Shown here one piece after another: positions 7,611-15,103 of a stretch of 35,787 nt of DNA; the stretch's first letter is position 1, and each line of letters starts with the position of its first letter. The stretch is from the NCBI GenBank assembly GCA_025062275.1, contig JANXAP010000019.1, forward strand, positions 1 through 35,787, given 5' to 3'. The stretch is from Dehalococcoidia bacterium. GTDB taxonomy: Bacteria; Chloroflexota; Dehalococcoidia; SM23-28-2; HRBIN24. The position numbers were made by a program, and so were the translations under genes. The notes under the pieces were generated by a model, which did no database searches, had not been told where the DNA came from, and saw only the letters and a list, made by a program, of their open reading frames with translations.

Positions 7611-9509
7611 TCACCTCAGCACCAGGCGAATGGCCCTCGCCAGCGCCCTCCCGTCGGCGTCGGCCACGGGCACGCGAGGAGCGCCCAGGGCGCGGGCCAG
7701 CCCCTCCGTCAGCCCCAGCGAGAAGGGGGCGCCCCCTTCGGCGTCCAGGACCATCGCCTTGAACCCTCGCCGCCCCAGGGCCTCCGCCTGGGCGATAGCC
7801 TCCAGGTAGGGGTCGCCACCGTGCAGGGAGCGGTTGGCGCGCCCGTCGGTGGCCAGCACCAGCAGGCAGGGGGCACCCGGGTTGGCGCGGCGGTGTCTCT
7901 CCAGCAGCCAGGCCGCCCTGGCCAGCCCCGCCGCCAGGGGCGTGGCGCCGCCGGCAGGGAGGGACGCCAGCAGTCGTCGCGCCCGTTCCAGGCTGCCCGT
8001 GGGCGGCAGGAGCACTTCGGCGCCGCGACCGCGGGCGCAGACCAGGGCCACCCGGTCGCGCCGGCGGTAGGCGTCGGCCAGAAGCTCCAGGGCTGCTCCC
8101 TTTACGGCGGCCAGGCGCCGGCGGGCGGCCATGGAGCCGCTGGCGTCCACCACGAAGGTGAGCAGAGCCCCCACGCGACCCTCGCGCACCTTCATACGAA
8201 GGTCGCCGGGCTGCAGCCGTAGCCCCTGGCCAGGTAGGACACGGGCGCCCCTCTGGGCTGCCGCCCGGAGGGTGGCGTCCAGGGCCAGGTCAGCGACGCG
8301 GCCACGGGGCAGTCGGGCCGACACGTAGCGGCCGTGGCCCGGTATGCCCGTGACGGTGGCCCTCTTGCCGAGTCGTGGCGAGAGAGGCGGCTCGTCCTCC
8401 TTCATCAGCAGCGAGGGGGCCCTGGAAGGGGCAGGCGGCACCTGGCGTTCGCCTGTCTGTCCGCCTGCCTGTGGGGTGGGGGGATCGTCGCCAGCATCGG
8501 ACGGGGGCGGTGGCGGTGGTGGCGGGGAGGCTGGGGAAGGTCCTTCGGGCGGGCGCCCTCTGTGCAGCAGGGCCAGAGGCGCCACCGCCTCCACGTCCTC
8601 GAACCCCGCCTGGCGTCGGCCCTGGAGGGCGGCATGGGCCAGCGCGGCACGGTAGATGACGATGTCTGCCCGCATACCCTCCACGCCATGGGCGAGGCAG
8701 AGCCGGGCGATGCGCTCCAGCAGGCCGTCCTCGGCCGATACCTGCGGCAGGAGCGCCTGGGCCTCGGCCAGGCGACGGCGCAACGCCTCCTCCTCGTCCC
8801 GCCAGCGGGCGATGAAGCCGGCGGGGTCGCGGTCGAACTCCAGGCGCCTTCGCACCACCTCGGCCCGCAGGGCGGGGTCCGTCAGCTCCTCCACCTCTGT
8901 CGCCAGGCCGAAGCGGTCCAGGAGCTGGGGGCGTACCTCCCCCTCCTCAGGGTTCATGGTGCCTACCAGCACGAAGCGGGCCTGGTGGGAAAAGGACACA
9001 CCCTCTCGCTCGACGTAGTTGACGCCCATGGCGGCGGCGTCCAGCAGCACGTCCACCAGATGGTCGGGTAGCAGGTTCACTTCGTCTATGTACAGGACGC
9101 CGCGGTGGGCCTGCGCCAGCAGGCCGGGCTGGAAGCGCCGCTCGCCCTCCTTCAGGGCGGCCTCTATGTCGAGCGTGCCCAGGACCCGGTCCTCGGTGGC
9201 GCCCATGGGCAGGTCTACCAGTCGCGCCGGGCGGACTGAGGCTGGCGGCGGGGCGTCGCCCTGGCAGAGGCCGCAGAGGCCCTGGGGGGCCTGCGGGTGG
9301 CAGGAGAAGGGACAGCCGTCCACCACCTCGATGGGGGGAAGGACGCTGGCCAGCGCCCGAACCGCGGTGGACTTGGCCGTCCCCTTGTGGCCGCGGATCA
9401 GGACGCCGCCGATGCCCGGGTCTACTGCCGCCAGCAGCAGCGCCAGCTTCATGCGTTCCTGCCCGACGATGGCGGTGAAGGGGAAGGTCGGCCCCAGCTC
9501 AGCCCTCAT
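7611..9509 (-). CDS. ChlI-ChlD fused AAA+/VWA chelatase subunit, partner of CobN
   Basis: A 632-residue protein joining both ATPase subunits of a class I chelatase. Residues 1 to about 320 are a ChlI/BchI-type AAA+ domain: Walker A GHKGTAKS (about 40-48), a Cys-rich loop CPFSCHPQAPQGLCGLCQG (66-84), Walker B VLYIDEVNLL (138-147) and TMNPEEGEVRPQLLDRFGL. A Pro-rich linker with an eight-proline run follows. The C-terminal part is a VWA domain with an intact metal site, DASGS at 455-459 and LATDGRAN later. Known role: ATP-driven partner of a CobN/ChlH-type subunit. The ATG at 9509 overlaps cobN by 11 bases and has a GGAGG site. A magnesium chelatase is possible by sequence, but the CobN neighbour and riboswitch favour cobalt. 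Confidence 0.88.
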   Translation of the reverse strand: MRAELGPTFPFTAIVGQERMKLALLLAAVDPGIGGVLIRGHKGTAKSTAVRALASVLPPIEVVDGCPFSCHPQAPQGLCGLCQGDAPPPASVRPARLVDLPMGATEDRVLGTLDIEAALKEGERRFQPGLLAQAHRGVLYIDEVNLLPDHLVDVLLDAAAMGVNYVEREGVSFSHQARFVLVGTMNPEEGEVRPQLLDRFGLATEVEELTDPALRAEVVRRRLEFDRDPAGFIARWRDEEEALRRRLAEAQALLPQVSAEDGLLERIARLCLAHGVEGMRADIVIYRAALAHAALQGRRQAGFEDVEAVAPLALLHRGRPPEGPSPASPPPPPPPPSDAGDDPPTPQAGGQTGERQVPPAPSRAPSLLMKEDEPPLSPRLGKRATVTGIPGHGRYVSARLPRGRVADLALDATLRAAAQRGARVLPGQGLRLQPGDLRMKVREGRVGALLTFVVDASGSMAARRRLAAVKGAALELLADAYRRRDRVALVCARGRGAEVLLPPTGSLERARRLLASLPAGGATPLAAGLARAAWLLERHRRANPGAPCLLVLATDGRANRSLHGGDPYLEAIAQAEALGRRGFKAMVLDAEGGAPFSLGLTEGLARALGAPRVPVADADGRALARAIRLVLR

Positions 9510-12500
9510 GGGCCTCCTCCAGCAGCGCATCGGTCTCCAGATAGACCCGGCGCAGGGCGTCCAGCGTGTCCCGGGGCGGCGACTCCCACAGCCCCCGCGA
9601 TGCCGCCTCCAGGAGGCGGGCGGCGATGTCCCGCAACGCCCAGGGGTTGCTGCGACGGAAGAACTCCTGCATCTGGGGGTCCAGGGCGTAGGCCTGTGCT
9701 ACCTCGGCATACATCCAGTCCTCCACCACTCCAGCAGTGGCGTCGTACCCGAACAGGTAGTCCACGGTGGCAGCCAGCTCGAAGGCCCCTTTGTAGCCGT
9801 GGGACATCATGGCTCGGATCCACTTGGGGTTCACCACCCTCGTGCGGAAGACGCGCCGCGCCTCTTCGGCCAGGTCCCGTACCCGTGGCAGGGACGGGTC
9901 CGACGAGTCGCCGAAGTAGGCTCGGGGCCGGCGCCCCGTCAGGGCCTTCACGGTGGCCACCATGCCGCCGTGGTACTGGAGGTAGTCATCGGAATCGAAG
10001 ATGTCGTGCTCGCGGTTGTCCTGGTTCTTGGCTGCCACGGCGATGCGGGCGAACTGCTCTCGGAACTCCAGCGGGGCGCTCTCGCCCTGGCTACGACGCG
10101 AGTAGGCGTAGGACCCCCAGGCGATGTAGATGCTGGCCAGATCCTCCTCCGTGCGCCAGTTGCCTTCGTCCAGGGCGGCCAGGATCCCGGCCCCGTAGGT
10201 GCCGGGCTTGGAGCCGAAGATGCGGTACAGGGCGCGGGCACGGGCATCGGCCTCGGCATGGCCCGATGCCGTACGACGGGCTAGGTCCTGGCGATAGTGA
10301 CGGGCAACGTAGTTCATCTCGTCGGGCTCGTCCAGGGTCGCCACCGTCTCGATGGCTTCGTCCAAGAGGGCGATGAGGTTGGGGAAGGCGTCGCGGAAGA
10401 AGCCCGAGATGCGCAGGGTAACGTCGATGCGCGGGCGCCCCAGCTCCTCCAGGGGGATCACCTCCAGGCCGACGACGCGGCCGTCCTCCTCCCGCCAGCG
10501 GGGCCGCACGCCCAGCAGGGCCAGCGCCTGAGCGATGTCGTCGCCCTGGGTGCGCATGACGGCGGTGCCCCACACCACCAGCCCCACCATCTCCGGATAG
10601 CGGCCCTCTTCTCGCAGGTAGCGCTGCACCAGCCCCTCGGCCAGTGCCTTCCCCACTTCCCAGGCGAAGGGGGACGGCACCGAGCGCGGGTCGAGGGAGT
10701 AGAAGTTGCGTCCGGTGGGCAGGACGTTGGCCATGCCGCGGGTGGGCGAGCCGCTGGGGCCCGGAGGGACGAAGCCTCCCGCCAGCCCCCGCAGCAGGTT
10801 GCCTATCTCGTCGCTGGTGCGCTCCAGGTCGGGCACAAGCCGCCGACAGATGTGCTCCAGCGTCCTGGTCACTCCCTCGTGGACTAGGCCCAGCACCGAC
10901 TCCTGGGCCGAGGCGACCGAGGTCGCATCGAAGCCGCAGGCCTGGAGGGCCTGCAGTAGCCGACGGCAGAGGGCGTCCACCGCGGCCAGGACATCGCCTC
11001 GGGTGCGCAGGGGCATCTCCAGAGAGGCCAGGGCCGACGGCGCAGGGCCGTCATAGGGCAACCCCAGGTCGGAGCGCAGGTGGTGGTACGGGATGTCCAG
11101 CGCTTCGGCCACCGACCGACGCAGGGAGGGGACGTCACCGTTATCCAGCCGCGTCAGGGCCAGCAAGGTATCGATGAGGGCCTCGCCGCGGGGTGGCTCC
11201 CCCAGCACGTGCAGTCCGCCGCGGATGATGGCGTCCTTCAGCTCACAGATGTAGCCGTCCACGTGGAGGAGAAAGGAATCGAAGTCGTCGGGCTCTCGCT
11301 CCACTCCCAGGTCCCGGTGGAGGTTGGCCCGCTCCACCAGCTCCCAGATCTGCCGACGCACCAGGGGGAGTTTGGCCGGGTCCATGGCCTGGGCGCGGGC
11401 GTACTCGTCCATGAGCTGTTCCAGGCGGGCCAGGTCGCCGTAGGTGCCGGCGGCGGTCATGGGCGGCATCAGGTGGTCGACGATGACAGCGTGGGCACGG
11501 CGCTTGGCCTGTGCCCCCTCGCCCGGGTCGTTGACGATGAAGGGATAAAGGAGGGGCAGGTCGGGAAGGCAGGCGGTGGGATAGCAGGCTGGCGAGAGGC
11601 CGATGCCCTTGCCCGGCAGCCATTCCAGAGTGCCGTGCTTGCCCAGGTGTACCACGGCGTCGGCGCCGAAGCCGTCCCGCAGCCAGCGATAGAACGCCAG
11701 GTAGTGATGGGTAGGCGGCAGGTCGGGGCTGTGATAGACGGCCATGGGGTCCTCGCCGAAGCCCCGCGGCGGCTGCAGCCCGAGGTAGACGTTGCCCACC
11801 ACCAGGCCCGGAATGGCCAGGGCGCCTTCGGCGCAGTAGACCTGTCCGGGGGGCGCCCCCCATGCGCCCTGCATCTCCTGCTGCAGCGCCTCCGGCAGTC
11901 CCTGGAACCAGCGTCGGTATTCCTCCGCAGGCACCCGTCCTGGGGCGTGGGCCAGGTGCTCCTCCGTCAGGTGCTCTCGGTCGTAGCTGCCCGTGGCCAG
12001 CAAGCGGCGCATGAGCTGGTCGCCGTCTTCAGGGACCTCCGGCACCCTGTAGCCGGCCTCGCGCATGGCCATCAGGAGGCGGACGGCGGAAGCGGGGGTA
12101 TCCAGCCCCACGGCGTTGCCCGCTCGGGCGCTCCGGGTGGGGTAGTTGCTGAGGACGATGGCGACCCTCTTCTTGGAGTTGGGCTTACGGCGCAGGCGTG
12201 CCCAGCGCAGGGCCTGCTCGGCCACTATGCCCACCAGCGCGGGGTCGGGCACGGTGCGGGCCACCGTCACCCCCAGGCGCGGGTCGTGGCGCTCCTCCTT
12301 GAAGGCGATGGGCAGGGAGATGATGCGGCCGTCCAGCTCCGGCAGGGCCACGTTCATGGCCACGTCCAGGGGCGAGACCCCCACGGCGCTCTCCTCCCAC
12401 TCCCCTCGGGAGGAGGTGGCCAGGATCGCTTGGACGATAGGCACGTCCAGTGCGGCCAGGGCGTGAGCGGTCACGTCGGGATCGTCGCGGGCCAGGGCGA

Positions 12501-13263
12501 AGCTGAGGGTGGAGATGATGCAGTCCACCAGGGGCCGGCCGCCGTCGTCCAGCAGGTGGCGGCGCAGGGCCAGGGGCAGTTGCCCCGGAGCGGTGGCCTC
12601 GTCTCGCAGGCTGTAGCAGAAGACGGGCAGGACGTCGGCACCTCGCTCCTCCAGCGCCTGGACTAGGACATCGATGGCCTCGGTGTTGCCGCTCGCCCAC
12701 AGGGCCCGATAGAAGAGCACGCCTACCGCCGGACGTTCGCCTCGCCAGTACCGCCGACGGTATTCAGGCGAAGAGAGGACCTCAGCGACGCCCGGCCGGT
12801 AGACGCCGTCCCACGGCAGAGGGGTGGGAGGGCTGTGACCGTAGTCGGTGCCCAGGAGGCGGTCGCTGAGGAACAGCAGCAGCTGGCGCAGGTTCTCGGT
12901 GCCCCCGTGCACCAGGTACTCGTAGGCACGGGCCACCACCGCCGCCGGCACAGTGCTGGCCGCCTCCAGGGACGGGTCGCGGGTGGCCTCGCCAGGACAG
13001 GCGACGAGCGGAATGTGCCGCTCTCGACATAATGCAGAAAGGCGCTCCACCCCAGCCTCGAAGGCCCGCTTGCCGCCCAGCAGTCGCAGCAGCACCAGGG
13101 AGGCACGGGGGGCCACGGCGTCCATGAAGGAGTCCAGGGCCGCGGACGATGCCAGCTGGCGGACGTGCCGGGCCATCACGGGTGGGAAGTCGGGAGGAAG
13201 GCGGTCCAGGGCCCGCGCCAGGGCCTGCAGGTCGGTGTCGGCGGTCGTCAGGAAGACTATCAT
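9499..13263 (-). CDS. cobN: Cobaltochelatase large subunit CobN
   Basis: A 1254-residue CobN/ChlH-family protein, the porphyrin-binding subunit of class I chelatases that inserts Co2+ into hydrogenobyrinic acid diamide in the late-cobalt route. Signatures: VLFYRALWASGNTEAIDVLVQALEERG, VQAILATSSRGEW, VHLGKHGTLEWLPGKGIGLS, YPFIVNDPGEGAQAKRRAHAVIVDHLMPPMT, and near the C-terminus HGYKGAFELAATVDYLFGYDATAGVV. Length is normal. The frame is open further upstream into the riboswitch, but homology begins at ATG 13263 (MIVFLTTADTDLQALARAL). It is the first gene after the cobalamin riboswitch, so B12 should repress it. A GGGAG ribosome binding site lies about 10 bases upstream, inside a strong hairpin. 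Family members can handle other metals. Confidence 0.94.
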   Translation of the reverse strand: MIVFLTTADTDLQALARALDRLPPDFPPVMARHVRQLASSAALDSFMDAVAPRASLVLLRLLGGKRAFEAGVERLSALCRERHIPLVACPGEATRDPSLEAASTVPAAVVARAYEYLVHGGTENLRQLLLFLSDRLLGTDYGHSPPTPLPWDGVYRPGVAEVLSSPEYRRRYWRGERPAVGVLFYRALWASGNTEAIDVLVQALEERGADVLPVFCYSLRDEATAPGQLPLALRRHLLDDGGRPLVDCIISTLSFALARDDPDVTAHALAALDVPIVQAILATSSRGEWEESAVGVSPLDVAMNVALPELDGRIISLPIAFKEERHDPRLGVTVARTVPDPALVGIVAEQALRWARLRRKPNSKKRVAIVLSNYPTRSARAGNAVGLDTPASAVRLLMAMREAGYRVPEVPEDGDQLMRRLLATGSYDREHLTEEHLAHAPGRVPAEEYRRWFQGLPEALQQEMQGAWGAPPGQVYCAEGALAIPGLVVGNVYLGLQPPRGFGEDPMAVYHSPDLPPTHHYLAFYRWLRDGFGADAVVHLGKHGTLEWLPGKGIGLSPACYPTACLPDLPLLYPFIVNDPGEGAQAKRRAHAVIVDHLMPPMTAAGTYGDLARLEQLMDEYARAQAMDPAKLPLVRRQIWELVERANLHRDLGVEREPDDFDSFLLHVDGYICELKDAIIRGGLHVLGEPPRGEALIDTLLALTRLDNGDVPSLRRSVAEALDIPYHHLRSDLGLPYDGPAPSALASLEMPLRTRGDVLAAVDALCRRLLQALQACGFDATSVASAQESVLGLVHEGVTRTLEHICRRLVPDLERTSDEIGNLLRGLAGGFVPPGPSGSPTRGMANVLPTGRNFYSLDPRSVPSPFAWEVGKALAEGLVQRYLREEGRYPEMVGLVVWGTAVMRTQGDDIAQALALLGVRPRWREEDGRVVGLEVIPLEELGRPRIDVTLRISGFFRDAFPNLIALLDEAIETVATLDEPDEMNYVARHYRQDLARRTASGHAEADARARALYRIFGSKPGTYGAGILAALDEGNWRTEEDLASIYIAWGSYAYSRRSQGESAPLEFREQFARIAVAAKNQDNREHDIFDSDDYLQYHGGMVATVKALTGRRPRAYFGDSSDPSLPRVRDLAEEARRVFRTRVVNPKWIRAMMSHGYKGAFELAATVDYLFGYDATAGVVEDWMYAEVAQAYALDPQMQEFFRRSNPWALRDIAARLLEAASRGLWESPPRDTLDALRRVYLETDALLEEAHEG

Positions 13264-13265
13264 CA

Positions 13266-13297
13266 GTCCGCTTCTCCCACGCCTGGGGAGAGCGGAC
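13266..13297 (-). promoter_or_regulatory. Hairpin covering the cobN ribosome binding site
   Basis: On the minus strand the two arms, 13297-13286 and 13278-13266, pair over 12 base pairs, interrupted by one unpaired base at 13273, with a 7-base loop (13285-13279). The hairpin ends 2 bases before the cobN ATG and includes the only purine-rich GGGAG stretch near it. No U-run follows, so it looks like a translational block rather than an intrinsic terminator. It probably belongs to the expression platform of the riboswitch upstream. Confidence 0.65.
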
Positions 13298-13298
13298 A

Positions 13299-13351
13299 GG
13301 GAGGGCCCGACGGCCCACCTGGGCGCCCTCCCCGACGCGAGGAGGCTCGCG
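13299..13351 (-). promoter_or_regulatory. Two further hairpins between riboswitch and cobN
   Basis: Stem A is a 6-bp perfect stem with a 4-base loop (13351-13346 with 13341-13336). Stem B is an 8-bp perfect stem (13332-13325 with 13306-13299) that encloses a small GCCC/GGGC stem. Together with the start-site hairpin, nearly the entire 91-base leader is paired. Neither stem has a U-run. They may be alternative pairing partners that relay the riboswitch state. Confidence 0.45.
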
Positions 13352-13354
13352 CCC

Positions 13355-13514
13355 GTCTCCCGGGCAGGTCTCCTGGCTGACGGATCATCGCCCTCGGCGC
13401 CTTCCCATCCCTTTCGGGACAGTGGCCTTTGCCGGGGCTCCCCGCTCACAGTGGCGCGGCCGCGGAGGCTTTTACCCCTCTTCCCTGTTAGGCCCTTGCG
13501 GGCACCCGGGAGAC
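13355..13514 (-). promoter_or_regulatory. Cobalamin riboswitch (class I) controlling the cobN-cbiE operon
   Basis: On the minus strand a 160-base element shows the conserved cobalamin aptamer blocks in order: GGGTGCC, AACAGGGAA, GGGGTAAAAGCC, GCCACTGTGA, a second GCCACTG, GGGAAGGCGC, and the B12 box AGCCAGGAGACCTGCC at about 13361-13377. The closing P1 stem is a perfect 10 base pairs (13514-13505 with 13364-13355). It lies between a minus-strand promoter and cobN, so adenosylcobalamin (or another cobalamin) should turn down the entire operon, including cobalt uptake. It does not precede cobQ, which is on the other strand. Confidence 0.95.
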
Positions 13515-13539
13515 AGCTATGCGGTTGTCGGTCGCCCTC

Positions 13540-13568
13540 TTCTTAACATAGGCCGATGCCCCCGTCAA
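13540..13568 (-). promoter_or_regulatory. Sigma70-like promoter of the B12 operon
   Basis: On the minus strand TTGACG (13568-13563) is followed, after 16 or 17 bases, by TTAAGA (13546-13541) or TAAGAA (13545-13540). Transcription would begin near 13533, about 20 bases before the aptamer P1 stem. The position just upstream of the riboswitch supports the call. Confidence 0.65.
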
Positions 13569-13583
13569 GCCGCGCAGGCGTGA

Positions 13584-13589
13584 TAGCAT
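13584..13589 (+). promoter_or_regulatory. Possible -10 element of cobQ
   Basis: TAGCAT lies 8 bases before the cobQ ATG, with no good -35 hexamer at 16-18 bases and no clear ribosome binding site. If used, the transcript would begin at or within a few bases of the ATG (leaderless). The same TAGCAT followed by a purine and AGAG occurs in front of guaA, where a perfect TTGACA is also present. Confidence 0.35.
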
Positions 13590-13597
13590 AAGAGCCG

Positions 13598-15103
13598 ATG
13601 GGCGGCCGCTTGCTGATGGTCCAGGGCACCATGTCCCACGTGGGCAAGACCGTGCTGGTGGCCGCCCTTTGCCGCATATTCCTCCAGGACGGCCTCCGAG
13701 TGGCACCTTTCAAGGCCCAGAACATGGCCCTCAATTCCTTCGTCACCCCCGACGGACTGGAGATAGGCCGTGCCCAGGCCATGCAGGCCGAGGCTGCGGG
13801 CGTGCCCCCAGCGGTGGAGATGAACCCGGTCCTCCTCAAGCCCGAGGCCGACCACCGCAGCCAGGTGGTGGTCATGGGCCGGCCCATGGGTTCCTGCAGC
13901 GCCGCCGAGTATCACCGTCTGAAGCCCTCCCTTCTGCCGCTGGTGCTGGAGGCCCTGGAGCGGCTGCGCTCCCGCTACGACGTGGTGGTGATGGAAGGCG
14001 CGGGCAGTCCCGCCGAGGTGAACCTGAAGACCCACGACATCGTCAACATGGGCGTGGCGAGGCGAGTGGGCGCGCCGGTGTTGCTGGTGGGCGACATCGA
14101 CCGCGGCGGGGTCTTCGCCCAACTGGTGGGCACGGTGGAGCTGCTGGAGCCCGAGGAGCGGTCGCTGGTGAAGGCCCTGGTCATCAACAAGTTCCGCGGG
14201 GACAAGTCGCTTTTGCTGCCTGGCCTGCGCTTCCTCGAGGAACGAACGGGCCTGCCTGTGGCCGGAGTGGTGCCCTACGACCCGGGCCTCTCGCTGCCGG
14301 AAGAGGACTCGGTGGCCCTGGAAATGGTGCCCCGGCGGGCGGACGGCGTCCTGGACGTGGCCGCCGTGCGCCTGCCGCGCATCGCCAACTTCGACGACCT
14401 GGACCCCCTGCGCAGAGAGGCAGGGGTGGGCCTGCGCTTCGTCACCAGGGGCGACGAGCTGGGGAGCCCCGACCTGGTGGTGATCCCCGGAACGAAGACC
14501 ACCATCGCCGACCTTGAACAGATGCGGTCGAGCGGGATCGCCGAGGCCATAACGCGTGCAGTATCGGCAGGCACGGCCGTGGTAGGCATCTGCGGCGGCT
14601 TCCAGATGCTGGGGCTGGCAGTGCTGGACCCCCAGGGCGTGGAGAGCGACAGGGCTCAGGCCCGAGGGCTGGGCCTGCTCCCCGTCAGCACCGTCTTCCG
14701 TCCTGCCAAGACCACCCATCAGGTGGAGGCCCGAGTGGAGGCCGACCGCGGTCTGCTCGAGGGATGCCGAGGGATGGCGATACGGGGCTACGAGATCCAC
14801 ATGGGAGAGTCATGGGGCGAGGCCGATTCCCCCTTCCTGCTGGTCTCTCGCTCTGGCGAGGCGTGTCGCGTCCCCGATGGCGCCCTGAGCCGGGACGGCT
14901 GGCTGCTGGGCACCTACATTCATGGACTGTTCCACAACCGCGACCTGCGGCGGCGGCTCTTGCGCAATCTGGCCCGTCGCAAGGGGGTGTCCCTGCCCGA
15001 GTCCACCGAGGGGGAGGACGACCCCTACGACCGACTGGCAGCCCTGGTGCGCGCCCACCTGGACATGGGCCTCATATACCGTCTGCTGGGACTGGAGGGG
15101 TGA
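13598..15103 (+). CDS. cobQ: Cobyric acid synthase CobQ/CbiP
   Basis: A 501-residue glutamine-dependent amidotransferase that amidates four side chains of adenosylcobyrinate a,c-diamide. The N-terminal BioD-like ATP domain has the loop GTMSHVGKT (10-18), FKAQNMALNSFVTPDGLEIGRAQAMQAEAA and DIDRGGVFAQLVGT. The C-terminal class I GATase domain has the nucleophile Cys332 (VVGICGGFQMLG), GYEIHMGES and His442 (TYIHGLFHN). Length and motifs are complete. It diverges from the riboswitch-led operon and no riboswitch lies in front of it, so control differs. A TAGCAT -10-like element ends 8 bases before the ATG, so the mRNA may be nearly leaderless. The next gene starts in a GTGA overlap with its stop. 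Confidence 0.96.
   Translation: MGGRLLMVQGTMSHVGKTVLVAALCRIFLQDGLRVAPFKAQNMALNSFVTPDGLEIGRAQAMQAEAAGVPPAVEMNPVLLKPEADHRSQVVVMGRPMGSCSAAEYHRLKPSLLPLVLEALERLRSRYDVVVMEGAGSPAEVNLKTHDIVNMGVARRVGAPVLLVGDIDRGGVFAQLVGTVELLEPEERSLVKALVINKFRGDKSLLLPGLRFLEERTGLPVAGVVPYDPGLSLPEEDSVALEMVPRRADGVLDVAAVRLPRIANFDDLDPLRREAGVGLRFVTRGDELGSPDLVVIPGTKTTIADLEQMRSSGIAEAITRAVSAGTAVVGICGGFQMLGLAVLDPQGVESDRAQARGLGLLPVSTVFRPAKTTHQVEARVEADRGLLEGCRGMAIRGYEIHMGESWGEADSPFLLVSRSGEACRVPDGALSRDGWLLGTYIHGLFHNRDLRRRLLRNLARRKGVSLPESTEGEDDPYDRLAALVRAHLDMGLIYRLLGLEG

Noticed and set aside
8461-8545. G-rich run on the plus strand near 8490-8530, considered as a repeat element
   Set aside because: It is the coding sequence of the polyproline linker in the ChlI-ChlD protein.
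9019-12666. Long plus-strand open frames (for example 9019-10284 and 11080-12666) opposite cobN and the ChlI-ChlD gene
   Set aside because: They are antisense to well-recognised proteins, encode low-complexity Arg/Gly/Gln-rich sequence and follow from high GC at the third codon position.
13264-13449. Upstream extension of the cobN reading frame
   Set aside because: It runs through the riboswitch and leader hairpins and has no similarity to CobN; homology starts at ATG 13263.
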